A DNA stretch of 64,000 nucleotides from positions 1,116,001 to 1,180,000 of the forward strand of contig CAWJJY010000007.1 in NCBI GenBank assembly GCA_963843385.1, written 5' to 3'. The DNA comes from CAVOHU01 sp963843385 (GTDB lineage: Bacteria; Acidobacteriota; Vicinamibacteria; Vicinamibacterales; JAKQTR01). The notes below the pieces were generated by a model. It searched no databases and was not told the DNA's origin. It worked only from the letters and a program-made list of their open reading frames with translations. Below, in pieces: positions 1 to 8,703 of this stretch (the stretch's first letter is position 1; each line of letters begins with the position of its first letter). The position numbers and the translations under genes are program-made.

Positions 1-402
1 CGAATCGCCCAGAACACCGCCATCGACTACCTTCGTCGAAGCCGTCCTGACACCGTATCGCTCGACGACGACCGAGGCGGGCGCGAGCTCGAATCCGTGC
101 TGATCGACGCCCATGCAACCTCACCCCTGGTCCACGCCGAGCGTGCCGACCTGGCCCGCGCGATCGATGCCGCATTGGCCAGGCTTCGCCCGGAATACCG
201 CCGGCTGGTGGTCCTGCGTTACCAGGAAGACCAGTCCTACGACGAGATCTCCGAGATGCTCGGCCTGCCTCTCGGTACGGTCAAGAGTCACCTCCATCGG
301 GCCCGCCACGAACTGGCCCGGCTCATGGTCGATTCCGGATGGGGCCCTCAGGCTTCCACCCCGGGATCGCCGGCTGAAACCCCCCAGAGGACTGTCACGT
401 AG
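1..402 (+). CDS. ECF-type RNA polymerase sigma factor, 5' end outside the window
   Basis: The reading frame is open from the first base, so the true start lies upstream. The visible part starts in the end of region 2 (QNTAIDYLRR is typical of the sigma-2 end). It continues through an acidic linker into a sigma region 4 helix-turn-helix: LRPEYRRLVVLRYQEDQSYD, then EISEMLGLPLGTVKSHLHRA, which binds the -35 element. The chain ends about 20 residues after the HTH, as ECF factors do. It directs transcription of a stress or envelope regulon that cannot be named here. The gene is followed after 17 bases by a small membrane protein and then a bactofilin-like membrane protein, probably one transcription unit. 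The family call is secure; the regulon is unknown. Confidence 0.9.
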   Translation, partial: RIAQNTAIDYLRRSRPDTVSLDDDRGGRELESVLIDAHATSPLVHAERADLARAIDAALARLRPEYRRLVVLRYQEDQSYDEISEMLGLPLGTVKSHLHRARHELARLMVDSGWGPQASTPGSPAETPQRTVT

Positions 403-419
403 GAACGGATGGAAGAGCC

Positions 420-935
420 ATGAAGTCCCGGAATGCCAAATCCCTCGAATCGTGGCTGAAAGCCGAGCAGGACGGTCCGGACGACCGGGCCGACCAGTTG
501 TTTCGCAGTGTGATGATCGAGGTGCCCCGCCTGGCGCCGAGCCGCGAGTTCGTCGCGCGTGTCCTGCAGGCGTCCGGCTTGCACCACGTGCCCGCCGCGC
601 CCGCCATCTGGGCCGCGTGGTGGATGTACGCGCTGGTCGGAACCGCCCTCACGCTGACAGCGTTCGCCGTCGCCTCGCTTTCCGGTCTGCGCCTCCTCAA
701 TTCCGCGCTGGGCGTGATCGATTTCGTGGCCGTCTCCGCGGGCCACGCCTGGACGCTGGCTGCGACGTGGGCCACGGCGGGATGGTCCATGTGGAGAGTC
801 TTCGCGCAACTCGGCGGGGCGGTGGCTTCCGTGCTCTCGGTGCCTGCTGCGGGCGCCTTCGTGGTGCTCAATCTCGTCCTAGCGTCGGCCTCGTTGCTTG
901 CACTCCGACGCCTGCTGGTCCCTCAGGAAGGGTGA
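420..935 (+). CDS. Small membrane protein next to the ECF sigma factor, possible anti-sigma factor
   Basis: This 171-residue protein has a soluble N-terminal part of about 60 residues, including KAEQDGPDDRADQLFRSVM. Hydrophobic stretches follow near residues 62-85, 95-115 and 140-168. The start ATG follows a GGAAGAG ribosome site. A cytosolic N-terminus plus membrane segments directly downstream of an ECF sigma gene is the usual layout of an anti-sigma factor. However, no HxxxCxxC zinc motif is present, so the role is inferred from position only. It could equally be an uncharacterised membrane protein of the same operon. The next gene begins 4 bases after its stop, which supports co-transcription. 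Confidence 0.6.
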   Translation: MKSRNAKSLESWLKAEQDGPDDRADQLFRSVMIEVPRLAPSREFVARVLQASGLHHVPAAPAIWAAWWMYALVGTALTLTAFAVASLSGLRLLNSALGVIDFVAVSAGHAWTLAATWATAGWSMWRVFAQLGGAVASVLSVPAAGAFVVLNLVLASASLLALRRLLVPQEG

Positions 936-939
936 CGTC

Positions 940-2406
940 ATGAGGTTGCGAATTCCCGGATTGCCGATTGGCCGCGGGGTCATCCCGGTCCTGTGCGCCG
1001 TGGCGGTCCTGATCGGCGGGCGGGTTCCGCCCGCTACTGCCGCGACGCTCGATAGCCAGGTCACCCTGTCGCCGGCCGACGGGGCCCAGCTCAAACAAAG
1101 GGTGGAACGACGGTACACGGTTGTCAGATTGAGGCAGAGCGTGGTGCTCGTGCCGCGCTACGAGCCCAAGACGGTCAACAACATCGAGATCAGCAACGGG
1201 ATCGTGCTGATTGATGGAACACCCGTAACCGGGCGGGAACTCCGGGGACGACTGCCGGAAGACGCGGACCTGATTGCCCAGCTCTCATTCCTGACCGACG
1301 ATGCACGCCTCGCGCTCTTCGCGCCGTCTTCTCCGGCACCAGCTGCGCCTGCGCCACCTGCACCGGGTCCGGCGCCTGCCATCGAGTCTCCGGCGGCCCC
1401 TCAGCCGTCAGCGCCGCCCTCCACGGGATCCGGTGACGACTCGTTCGGAATCACCGAGCGACGCGGCGGTGCCCGGGTGCGGATTGGCGGCGATGTCCAC
1501 GTCGGCGAGAACGAGACGGTCGGCGATGCGGTCGTGGTCGTACTGGGACGGGCGCGAATCGACGGGCGCGTCAACGGGGACGTCGTGGCCGTCGGCGGCG
1601 GCGTGTCGCTCGGGCCCAAGTCGAACGTGCTCGGAAGCGTGACCGCCGTCGGCGGCGATATCCAGCGGTCGGACGGGGCCAGGGTCGGCGGCGAGGTCAA
1701 CGAGGTTCGCGTGAACCTGCCGCGCATGGGCCCGATGGTCAACTTCTCGCCGAGGCACATGGACTCGTGGCTCTGGTGGCCGTTCTCGGCAGGTGACCGG
1801 CTGGTCGCGACCCTGCTGCGGCTGGCGGTCGTCGGTCTCTTCGCCTCGATTGTGGTGCTCGTGGCCCCGGTCAAGGTCAGGCGGGTGTCCGAGCGCGTTG
1901 CGGTCGAACCGCTGAAGGCTGGCATCGTCGGACTGGCAGCACAACTGTTGTTCGTACCGCTCATCGTCCTGACGGTGCTGATCCTTATCGTGTCCATTGT
2001 CGGCATCCCGCTGCTCGTACTCGTTCCGGTTGGCGTCGTGGTCCTTTTGCTGGCCTTCCTGCTCGGATTCACGAGCACGGGTTTCGCTGTTGGCGATCTC
2101 GTCAGCCGCCGGTTCGCCTCGTCGCGGATGACCATGATCGGGGCGCTGGCCGTCGGCCTGGCGCTCGTCTGGGGGCTGACCGTTGTGGCCCGGTTTGCCG
2201 GAATGGCCGGTGCACCCGTCCGCGCGCTGTTCAGCCTGGTGCTCTTCGCCGGCTTCGTCGTGGAGTACGTGGCCTGGACCGTCGGTCTGGGTGGAGTCCT
2301 GCTCAGCCGATTCGGCCGGCGGGGTCTTCCGCAGACCACGTCCACGTCGAGCGCCGCTTCGTTCGAGGATTCGCCCGGGGGTGGCTCTCCCGTGGCCGGT
2401 CTCTGA
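940..2406 (+). CDS. Secreted/membrane protein with bactofilin-like polymer domain
   Basis: I chose the ATG at 940, with a GGAAGGGTGACGTC leader (AGGAAGG at 925-931), because it opens a clean signal peptide of about 35 residues ending near ATAATL. A longer frame from 898 overlaps the previous gene and lacks one. Domain order is: signal peptide; a region of about 95 residues; an Ala/Pro-rich linker near residues 130-165; a beta-helical repeat block (GDVHVGENETVGDAVVVVLG, then GRVNGDVVAVGGGV) that resembles bactofilin or polymer-forming domains; and four to five membrane helices from about residue 290 to 470. The repeats alternate hydrophobic and Gly/Asp positions as in right-handed beta-helices. 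An envelope scaffold role is plausible but inferred. It is the third gene of the sigma-factor operon. Confidence 0.7.
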   Translation: MRLRIPGLPIGRGVIPVLCAVAVLIGGRVPPATAATLDSQVTLSPADGAQLKQRVERRYTVVRLRQSVVLVPRYEPKTVNNIEISNGIVLIDGTPVTGRELRGRLPEDADLIAQLSFLTDDARLALFAPSSPAPAAPAPPAPGPAPAIESPAAPQPSAPPSTGSGDDSFGITERRGGARVRIGGDVHVGENETVGDAVVVVLGRARIDGRVNGDVVAVGGGVSLGPKSNVLGSVTAVGGDIQRSDGARVGGEVNEVRVNLPRMGPMVNFSPRHMDSWLWWPFSAGDRLVATLLRLAVVGLFASIVVLVAPVKVRRVSERVAVEPLKAGIVGLAAQLLFVPLIVLTVLILIVSIVGIPLLVLVPVGVVVLLLAFLLGFTSTGFAVGDLVSRRFASSRMTMIGALAVGLALVWGLTVVARFAGMAGAPVRALFSLVLFAGFVVEYVAWTVGLGGVLLSRFGRRGLPQTTSTSSAASFEDSPGGGSPVAGL

Positions 2407-2413
2407 GTCCGGT

Positions 2414-2444
2414 GCCCGGGATCAGGGTGCCGCCTGACCCGGGC
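2414..2444 (+). terminator. GC-rich stem-loop after the bactofilin-like gene, no U tract
   Basis: GCCCGGGATCAGG (2414-2426) pairs with CCTGACCCGGGC (2433-2444) around a GTGCCG loop, with one bulged A. The stem is 12 bp and begins 8 bases after the stop codon. No run of T follows, so it is not a textbook intrinsic terminator. It may still end transcription, work with Rho, or protect the 3' end. Confidence 0.45.
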
Positions 2445-2500
2445 TCTGCGTCCGCCAGCCCTCCTCGCAGGCCCCGCCGCATCTGCGCATCGACTTGAAC

Positions 2501-2506
2501 GATAAT
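2501..2506 (+). promoter_or_regulatory. Candidate -10 element for leaderless pepA transcript
   Basis: GATAAT matches the TATAAT consensus at 5 of 6 positions and ends exactly 6 bases before the ATG at 2513. Transcription from it would start at or next to that ATG. No convincing -35 is seen 16-18 bases upstream and no ribosome site precedes this ATG, so a leaderless mRNA is the simplest reading. This is inferred from spacing alone. Confidence 0.3.
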
Positions 2507-2512
2507 CACGCC

Positions 2513-4039
2513 ATGCTGCCACCAGAGGATGCGTCATCGATGTCGGTGTGCTTCGATGTGCCCGGCCAGGTCGAGACCGACTGGCTCGTCGTTCCGCTCT
2601 TCGAGGGCGACGGCGTGGAGTCGTGGCCTTGGTTGGCGGGATCAACCCGCGCAGAAGTGGAGCGCGCCTTGCGCACCAAGGAGGCGGTCGCCAAGCCTTA
2701 TGGCGTCTTCCTCGCGCCCGTGACCGATAGGGCGCTCAACGCGTCGCGCTTCGTGCTGGTGGGTGCGGGCAGCCGCGAGTCATTCGACGGCGACCGCGCG
2801 CGGAAGCTCGCCACGACTGCCGCCCTCGCTGCGCGCGAGCGATCTGCCTCGCGCGTTTCGCTCATGACGAGCGGCGTCATGGCGCTCGCAGACGAAGCGC
2901 AAGCGGCGGCCGAGGGCTTGACCCTCGCGAAGTTCCGGGCCTCGGCGTACAAGACCGATGCCGAAGTCCGAAAGGAGCAACCGTCGCTGACGGTGTTGGC
3001 TGGTTCCGGGCTCTCCCCCTCGGACCGAATGGTCGTCGAGCGCGCCGTCGCGAAGGGAAGTGTGCTGGGGACCTGCAGCAATCTTGCGAGGGATCTGGTC
3101 AACGAACCAGCCAATCGCATGACCCCGAAGATATTCGCCGAGCGAGCCCGGCAACTGGCGGAGGGAGCCGGTCTGTCGGTCGACATCCTCGACGAACGCG
3201 GAATCGCCGATCAGCAGATGGGCCTGCTGCTGGCCGTCGCGCAGGGAAGCGGCGAACCGCCTCGCGTGGTCGTCCTGCGGTACGAGCCGGCAGAGCCTGC
3301 GGTTGGCGGCGTTCTCGGCTTCGTCGGTAAGGGAGTGACGTTCGATTCCGGAGGGATCTCGATCAAGCCGTCCGACGGCATGTTCAAGATGAAGACCGAC
3401 ATGACGGGCGGCGCGGCCGTCGTCGCGGCGATGCTCGCCATTGTCCACCTGAAGCCCACGATCCGGGTTATTGGCGTCGTGCCGCTTGCGGAGAACATGC
3501 CGGGCGGCGGTGCGATGAGACCGGGAGATGTCGTTCGAAGTGCCGAGGGCAAGACGGTCGAAGTCATCGACACCGACGCGGAAGGCCGGCTGCTGCTGGC
3601 CGATGGGCTGTGGTACGCGAGGAGGCTGGGTGCGACGCACCTGGTCGATGTCGCGACACTGACTGGTGCCGTCCAGATTGCGCTGGGACGCACGACGAGC
3701 GGCCTGTTCGGCGGCCCGGAGTGGTGGCTGGACCTGATCGAGAAGACGGCGAATCGGGCGGGTGATCGGGCGTGGATCTTGCCGACGTTCGACGACTACA
3801 AGGACTTGCTGCGAAGCGAGATCGCCGACCTGGCCAACGTCGGGGGACGCGCAGGCGGGGCCATCTCGGCGGCAATGTTCCTGAAGGAATTCACTGGCGG
3901 ATTGCCGTGGGCCCATCTCGACGTCGCCGGGACCGCCTGGGCGGAAGAGGCCCTGCCTTATCAGCCCAAGGGACCTACCGGCGTGGCTGTTCGCACCCTG
4001 GCGGAACTGGCGTTCACGACGTCATCCTGGAAGATCTAG
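2513..4039 (+). CDS. pepA: Leucyl aminopeptidase, M17 family
   Basis: This cytosolic zinc/manganese exopeptidase removes N-terminal residues from peptides. The catalytic C-terminal half carries the M17 hallmarks: VGKGVTFDSGGISIKP, then KMKTDMTGGAAVVAAM, the metal-binding DTDAEGRLLLADGLWYAR (family consensus NTDAEGR) and DVATLTGA. The length of about 500 residues fits the family. Three starts are possible: TTG 2495; ATG 2513, which sits 6 bases after a -10-like hexamer; and ATG 2540, which has an AGAGGA ribosome-site-like sequence 10 bases upstream. I give the ATG at 2513 but the choice is not certain. Its stop overlaps, tail to tail, the stop of the small membrane gene on the other strand. 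Confidence 0.93.
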   Translation: MLPPEDASSMSVCFDVPGQVETDWLVVPLFEGDGVESWPWLAGSTRAEVERALRTKEAVAKPYGVFLAPVTDRALNASRFVLVGAGSRESFDGDRARKLATTAALAARERSASRVSLMTSGVMALADEAQAAAEGLTLAKFRASAYKTDAEVRKEQPSLTVLAGSGLSPSDRMVVERAVAKGSVLGTCSNLARDLVNEPANRMTPKIFAERARQLAEGAGLSVDILDERGIADQQMGLLLAVAQGSGEPPRVVVLRYEPAEPAVGGVLGFVGKGVTFDSGGISIKPSDGMFKMKTDMTGGAAVVAAMLAIVHLKPTIRVIGVVPLAENMPGGGAMRPGDVVRSAEGKTVEVIDTDAEGRLLLADGLWYARRLGATHLVDVATLTGAVQIALGRTTSGLFGGPEWWLDLIEKTANRAGDRAWILPTFDDYKDLLRSEIADLANVGGRAGGAISAAMFLKEFTGGLPWAHLDVAGTAWAEEALPYQPKGPTGVAVRTLAELAFTTSSWKI

Positions 4040-4284
4040 TCGGGCGGAGCGTTGAGCTTCAGTTCGATGGCGGCCCGGGGGTCGCCATCATCGCCTCGCG
4101 CTTCTCTTCGCCGGCTGATCCAGATGAAGAAGAGCCCCAGCAGTCCGCCGAGCAGCAGCGATCCGATCAAGATGACCCCTGTCAGCCCGAGCGAACTCAT
4201 GATGACGTCGACCACGCCAACTTCAGGCGTGGCAGGAGGCACCACCTTGATGATGACGGGGGTGATCGGGCCAGGGTCGATCAT
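4036..4284 (-). CDS. Small single-span membrane protein, function unknown
   Basis: About 82 residues: a Pro/Val-rich N-terminal stretch, one hydrophobic helix near residues 30-55 (GVILIGSLLLGGLLGLFFIW), then a basic RRRE segment and a charged tail. This predicts a membrane-anchored protein with its C-terminus in the cytosol. The ATG at 4284 lies 6 bases after TACAAT, so the message may be leaderless. A GTG at 4314 in the same frame would add ten residues. The gene follows the amidase gene in the same direction. Its stop codon uses the same CTAG bases as the pepA stop on the other strand. I do not recognise a family. Confidence 0.55.
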   Translation of the reverse strand: MIDPGPITPVIIKVVPPATPEVGVVDVIMSSLGLTGVILIGSLLLGGLLGLFFIWISRRREARGDDGDPRAAIELKLNAPPD

Positions 4285-4290
4285 GTTCCA

Positions 4291-4296
4291 ATTGTA
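4291..4296 (-). promoter_or_regulatory. Candidate -10 element for the small membrane gene
   Basis: Read on the minus strand, TACAAT matches TATAAT at 5 of 6 positions and ends 6 bases before the ATG at 4284. That is the same spacing as at pepA. No good -35 is visible. It suggests a leaderless transcript separate from the upstream amidase operon. Confidence 0.3.
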
Positions 4297-4365
4297 CTCC
4301 CGCGCACGAGACACCGCGGCCGAAGGCTGCTCGATGCGTGAACGCGGGACAGGCCGCGCGGCGCC

Positions 4366-6339
4366 CTATCTCGCGATCGGTTGTCGCAGGGGGACAGAAT
4401 CCTTCTTGAGGGAACGCTGGTATCGATTGATGCCCTCGAGCAACGCCTCGGCTGCGCGTTGCCGGTAACTCGCGCTCGCCAGCAGCCGGCCCTCCTGCCT
4501 GTTCGTGATGAAGGCGACCTCCGCGAGCACGCTCGGCATTGAGGCCCCGATCAAAACGACAAACGGCGCCTGCTTCACGCCGAGGTCCCTGAGCGCCTGG
4601 AACTGAACCCGCAATCGCCGCACCAGGGCCAGCTGAACCTGTCGTGCCAGGTCTCGCGACTCGTCGACCTTGCTGTTGAGTGCGATCACGCGGACGATTT
4701 CCGACAGGCTGCCCATGGGAAGCGCGGCAGCAGCGTTCTCGCGCGCGGCGACGGTGGCCGCGTGGGCCGTCGATGCGAAGTTGAGGGAGTAGGTTTCCAC
4801 GCCGTGAATGGAGGCATCCCGCGCGGCGTTGCAGTGGATGGAGAGGAACAGGTCAGCACCGGCGCGGTTGGCGATGGCGGTCCGCTCTTCGAGGGGCACG
4901 TACACGTCGGTCCGCCTCGTCATGACGACGTCGATCCCTGGCTCCTTCAGCAGGAGCTTCTCGAGGCGCAGCGCGATGTCGAGGGTCATGTCGGCCTCGG
5001 TCGCACCCGCACCCAACGCGCCGGGGTCGCGCCCGCCGTGACCCGGATCGATGACGATGCGCCCGACTCCCAGACCAAGCTGGCGGGCGAGCGAATAGCC
5101 GCCCGAAAGATTCGACGCGGGGGCTTCAGGAAGCGTCGGTGCCGGAGGCGCAGCCGCCCTGCCCGGGGCCGGATGCGCCCCTCGGGGAGGGGAGATCTCC
5201 AAGCTCGTGCCTGATTCCAATGGCAGCAGGATCCCGTGGATCGTGGGCGGAGCCAGTGGCGGTTCTGGGTTGGTCAGCGCGGCGATCGGCGCACGACGAG
5301 GGGCGGCGGGAGCCGGCACCCCGTGCGCTCCCGCGTCGGGGGTGGCCTTCGGCTTTGGAAGCGTCGGGTTGGCCGCGCCCTCGGTGGCCGGGGCCTGCGT
5401 GGGCGCGCCTGTGCCCGCCTCGGGCGAGGTTGCCGCTCGATAACAGTCGACGACGAGACGGTAGGGTCCGGGAAGAATCCTGGCGCGGTATCGCCGGACG
5501 CCCTCGAGGTCGAGCACGACCCGCGTGACCTGGTTCGGGTGCCGGCCGACCCGAATCTGACGGACGATGTCCGTTTCGTAGGCCAGGACCGCATCACGAA
5601 GGGCATCGACCGTGCGGGTGTTGGCGAGATCGAAGAAGACGCGTGGCGGCTGCTCCAGGCGCTCCTCGTGGTAGGTGACCGGGCCGTCGAGCTCGATGGT
5701 GACCTGGACCGCCTCCGGACCCACTATTCGGCTGATGGCCTGGACTGACACAACGCCGGGCTCGCGGACCCCCGAAGCGTCCTTCCGGCCGGTCGAATCG
5801 CGCACCGCCTCGCTCGTCGAGGGCGGGGCTCCGGCCTTGGGCGTCGGCGCCGCGACGGGAGGGGCCTTCGATGATGGCGCCTCGAGATCAGCCGCTTCAG
5901 CCCTGGCCTTCTCAACGAACCCGCTCGACGGGTACTCCGAGACGAGCGCCCTCAGCATCGACGCGGCGAGCTGTCGGTCGCGATCCTGACCGAATCGGTC
6001 GAAGGCATCGGCGGCGAGATGCGCACCCTGCCAGAGCGCGTTATCGCAGTAGCCGCTGGTTGGATAGCGCCAGACCACGGCGCGGTAGGAGTCGATGGCT
6101 GCCCGGAACTCGCGCAGCCCGGCGCTTCCTTCGCCAGGGTGTTGCGCGAGCGCGGTTCTCAGTTGCTGCTCTCGCGACTGGGCCGCCTCGTACATCTCTT
6201 TCGGAGACGGAGACTGCGCCTGACGGGCGGCAGACGGCCCGGCGACGGCCCACGCGGCCAACACCGGCACGAGCAGCCACCGGCACGTCGATTTCGACGT
6301 GCTCGTTCGCCACGGCCGGGTCGAGGCGCGGATGGTCAC
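4366..6339 (-). CDS. N-acetylmuramoyl-L-alanine amidase (AMIN plus Amidase_3)
   Basis: This periplasmic cell-wall hydrolase cleaves the bond between MurNAc and the stem peptide, usually during daughter-cell separation. The 657-residue chain has an N-terminal signal segment (LLVPVLAAWAVAGPSAA), a TPR-like helical part near 50-150, an AMIN domain near 200-300 that binds envelope structures, a long Ala/Pro linker (about 305-420) and a C-terminal Amidase_3 domain. The catalytic domain shows the zinc site: IVIDPGHGGRDPGALG, LFLSIHCNA, and the catalytic Glu in VLAEVAFITN. The GTG start overlaps the ftsK stop by 4 bases (GTGA), which implies translational coupling and links chromosome segregation to cell separation. 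The family is secure; whether it is AmiC-like in vivo is inference. Confidence 0.9.
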   Translation of the reverse strand: MTIRASTRPWRTSTSKSTCRWLLVPVLAAWAVAGPSAARQAQSPSPKEMYEAAQSREQQLRTALAQHPGEGSAGLREFRAAIDSYRAVVWRYPTSGYCDNALWQGAHLAADAFDRFGQDRDRQLAASMLRALVSEYPSSGFVEKARAEAADLEAPSSKAPPVAAPTPKAGAPPSTSEAVRDSTGRKDASGVREPGVVSVQAISRIVGPEAVQVTIELDGPVTYHEERLEQPPRVFFDLANTRTVDALRDAVLAYETDIVRQIRVGRHPNQVTRVVLDLEGVRRYRARILPGPYRLVVDCYRAATSPEAGTGAPTQAPATEGAANPTLPKPKATPDAGAHGVPAPAAPRRAPIAALTNPEPPLAPPTIHGILLPLESGTSLEISPPRGAHPAPGRAAAPPAPTLPEAPASNLSGGYSLARQLGLGVGRIVIDPGHGGRDPGALGAGATEADMTLDIALRLEKLLLKEPGIDVVMTRRTDVYVPLEERTAIANRAGADLFLSIHCNAARDASIHGVETYSLNFASTAHAATVAARENAAAALPMGSLSEIVRVIALNSKVDESRDLARQVQLALVRRLRVQFQALRDLGVKQAPFVVLIGASMPSVLAEVAFITNRQEGRLLASASYRQRAAEALLEGINRYQRSLKKDSVPLRQPIAR

Positions 6340-8699
6340 CGCGGTTGCGAGTCCACCTCGTCGAAGTAACCCTTGTCGACCAGGACATCCCGTGGCTTAC
6401 CACCGGCCGCCGGCGAAACCAGGCCCTCGGCCTCCATCATGTCGACCAGGCGGGCAGCCCGGCTGAACCCGATCCGCAATCGCCGTTGGAGATAGGAAAT
6501 CGAGGCCTGGCCGCTCGACACCACGATACGGGCGGCTTCGTCGTAGAGATCGTCCTTGTCGAACTCGAGCGCTTCCTGCGCTTGCGCTTCCTGAGTAATC
6601 GAGGTGTTGAATACGGGCTTGCCCTGTTTCCGCAGGTAGCTCGCGAGACGGGCCGTTTCCTGCTCCGAGATATACGGCCCGTGGAGCCTGACGAGCCTGG
6701 CGGTGGCAGGAGCAAGGAACAGCATGTCGCCCCGTCCAAGGAGCTGCTCGGCGCCGTTGCCGTCCAGGATCGTCCGGGAGTCGACCTTGGATGAGACCCG
6801 GAACGAGATGCGAGCGGGCAGGTTCGCTTTGATCAGCCCGGTGATGACGTCCACCGACGGCCGCTGTGTCGCCAGGATGAGATGGATGCCAACGGCGCGC
6901 GCCATCTGCGCAAGCCGGCAAATCGATTCCTCCACCTCGTTGCCCGCCACCATCATCAGGTCCGCCAGCTCGTCGATCACCAGCAGGATGTAGGGGAGCG
7001 GCCGAATCTCCTCATCGTCTTTGGAACGTGATCGGTCTTCGAGCGCGTGCCGGACGTTCCGGTTGTACTGATCGATGTTCCGGACTCCTTCGGCCGCCAG
7101 CGTCTTGTACCGATCTTCCATCTCGCGGACGGCCCAGTTCAGGGCGTTCGACGCCTGTTTGGGCTCGACGACAACCGGCGTGAGCAGATGTGGGATGTCC
7201 TCGTACATGCCAAGCTCGAGGCGCTTGGGGTCGATCAGGATCAGGCGCACCTCTTCAGGTGTCGCCCGATACAGGATGCTGGTCAGCATCGCGTTCATCG
7301 CGACCGACTTGCCCGTCCCGGTCGAGCCGGCGATGAGCAGGTGCGGCATCAGCGCGAGATCGCCCATCATCGGGTCCCCGTGGATCGTCTTGCCCAGCGC
7401 CACGGTCAGTTTCGATCCGGCGCGCCGATATCCATCGGATTCCAGCAGTTCGCGAAGTGAGATCGTGTCGCGGTCCGGGTTCGGGATCTGGATCCCGACC
7501 GTCGACTTTCCAGGCAGCCGCTCAATCAGCACGGACTCGGCCTGCATCGCCAGGCAGAGATCGTCGGCCAGCCCTGTGATCTTGCTGTACTTGACGCCCG
7601 CATCAGGCTTGAACTCGAAGGTGGTGACCACCGGCCCGGGGTGGATCTTGACGACCGACCCGTCGACCGCGAACTCCCTGCACTTCTCCTCGAGCAGGCG
7701 GGCGGACTCCATCAGCGCCCGCTCGTCGATCTTGCGCTCGGTGCGCGGCGGATCGAGGAGCGAGAGCGGCGGGAGGACGAACCCGTCGCGCCGGCGTTCG
7801 ACGGGCGCACGTCCCGCAGCGGGCTGAGGCGTCGGCTGCGCGACCGGCGGGGGGACCAGCACCTTCGGGTCCCTGCCCTTGTCCCTCGGCGGCAGCCAAC
7901 TCGAGTCGGACGCGCGTGCGGGGGCCGGCTTGGCCGGAATGGCCGGGCGCAACGCCGGCGCGGGCACGTTCGATGTTCCGCCGTTGACCGGGATGTTCGG
8001 CGCCGCGACGGCCTTCGATGGCTTGGGGCTCTGCTCGGACTCCTGCGCGTGGCGCTGGGTGTGCTTGGCAATCACCTCGCGCCTCTGGCGATCGCGACGG
8101 CGCGCATCACGCCACGCACGAATGGCCGCGGTCAGCCGTGTCGCGGCCGACACGATCCACCGCCCGACCGTCGCGAACATCCGGCCGAACGAGAACTGTG
8201 TCGCCAGGATCGCGCTCAGGAAGAGCAGGGCGGTGATGACGATGAGCGAGCCGGTTCGGTTGAACTCCTTCAGGAGCCCGCCCGCGAGCTGGTCGCCGAG
8301 GAATCCGCCGGCCTTGAACGGCTGGCCGGCCAGCGGCACGGTTCCGAGCGCCAGGCAGAAGAACGAACTCAGGCACCCGAACAGCAGCACGACGCCGATG
8401 AGCTTCGTGTACGCGGCATCGAGCGATCGGCACCAGAACAGCTGCCAGCCCAGGGTCAGGAAGACTGCAGGGACCAGGTAGGCCGCGAAGCCCAGGATCT
8501 GAAAGGCGAGTTCCGCGAAGAACGACCCGACGCGTCCGACCAGGTTGGAGGGCACGCCAGGGGCGCCCGCGTTGAAGAACCAGGCCGGGTCCGACGGCTC
8601 GTAGGTGACCAGCGCAACCAGGCACAGCAGCCCGGCCGCAAAGCACACCACGCCGATGAGTTCGCTGATCCGCCGGGAAAAAGTGGAGGAGGCAGTCAC
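6336..8699 (-). CDS. ftsK: DNA translocase FtsK/SpoIIIE
   Basis: This membrane-anchored hexameric motor pumps chromosomal DNA through the closing septum. The chain has about 787 residues. Four to five membrane helices occupy about residues 10-170. A Pro/Ala-rich linker follows, then the alpha/beta motor with Walker A GSTGTGKS (residues 458-465) and Walker B YILLVIDELADLMM. A C-terminal winged-helix gamma domain (ISYLQRRLRIGFSRAARLVD) reads KOPS-type DNA. I chose the GTG at 8699, 4 bases after the RNase J stop, rather than a longer frame that overlaps RNase J. The linker is short compared with E. coli FtsK and more like SpoIIIE. It is the middle gene of an RNase J-ftsK-amidase operon. Confidence 0.93.
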   Translation of the reverse strand: MTASSTFSRRISELIGVVCFAAGLLCLVALVTYEPSDPAWFFNAGAPGVPSNLVGRVGSFFAELAFQILGFAAYLVPAVFLTLGWQLFWCRSLDAAYTKLIGVVLLFGCLSSFFCLALGTVPLAGQPFKAGGFLGDQLAGGLLKEFNRTGSLIVITALLFLSAILATQFSFGRMFATVGRWIVSAATRLTAAIRAWRDARRRDRQRREVIAKHTQRHAQESEQSPKPSKAVAAPNIPVNGGTSNVPAPALRPAIPAKPAPARASDSSWLPPRDKGRDPKVLVPPPVAQPTPQPAAGRAPVERRRDGFVLPPLSLLDPPRTERKIDERALMESARLLEEKCREFAVDGSVVKIHPGPVVTTFEFKPDAGVKYSKITGLADDLCLAMQAESVLIERLPGKSTVGIQIPNPDRDTISLRELLESDGYRRAGSKLTVALGKTIHGDPMMGDLALMPHLLIAGSTGTGKSVAMNAMLTSILYRATPEEVRLILIDPKRLELGMYEDIPHLLTPVVVEPKQASNALNWAVREMEDRYKTLAAEGVRNIDQYNRNVRHALEDRSRSKDDEEIRPLPYILLVIDELADLMMVAGNEVEESICRLAQMARAVGIHLILATQRPSVDVITGLIKANLPARISFRVSSKVDSRTILDGNGAEQLLGRGDMLFLAPATARLVRLHGPYISEQETARLASYLRKQGKPVFNTSITQEAQAQEALEFDKDDLYDEAARIVVSSGQASISYLQRRLRIGFSRAARLVDMMEAEGLVSPAAGGKPRDVLVDKGYFDEVDSQPR

Positions 8700-8703
8700 G
8701 GTC

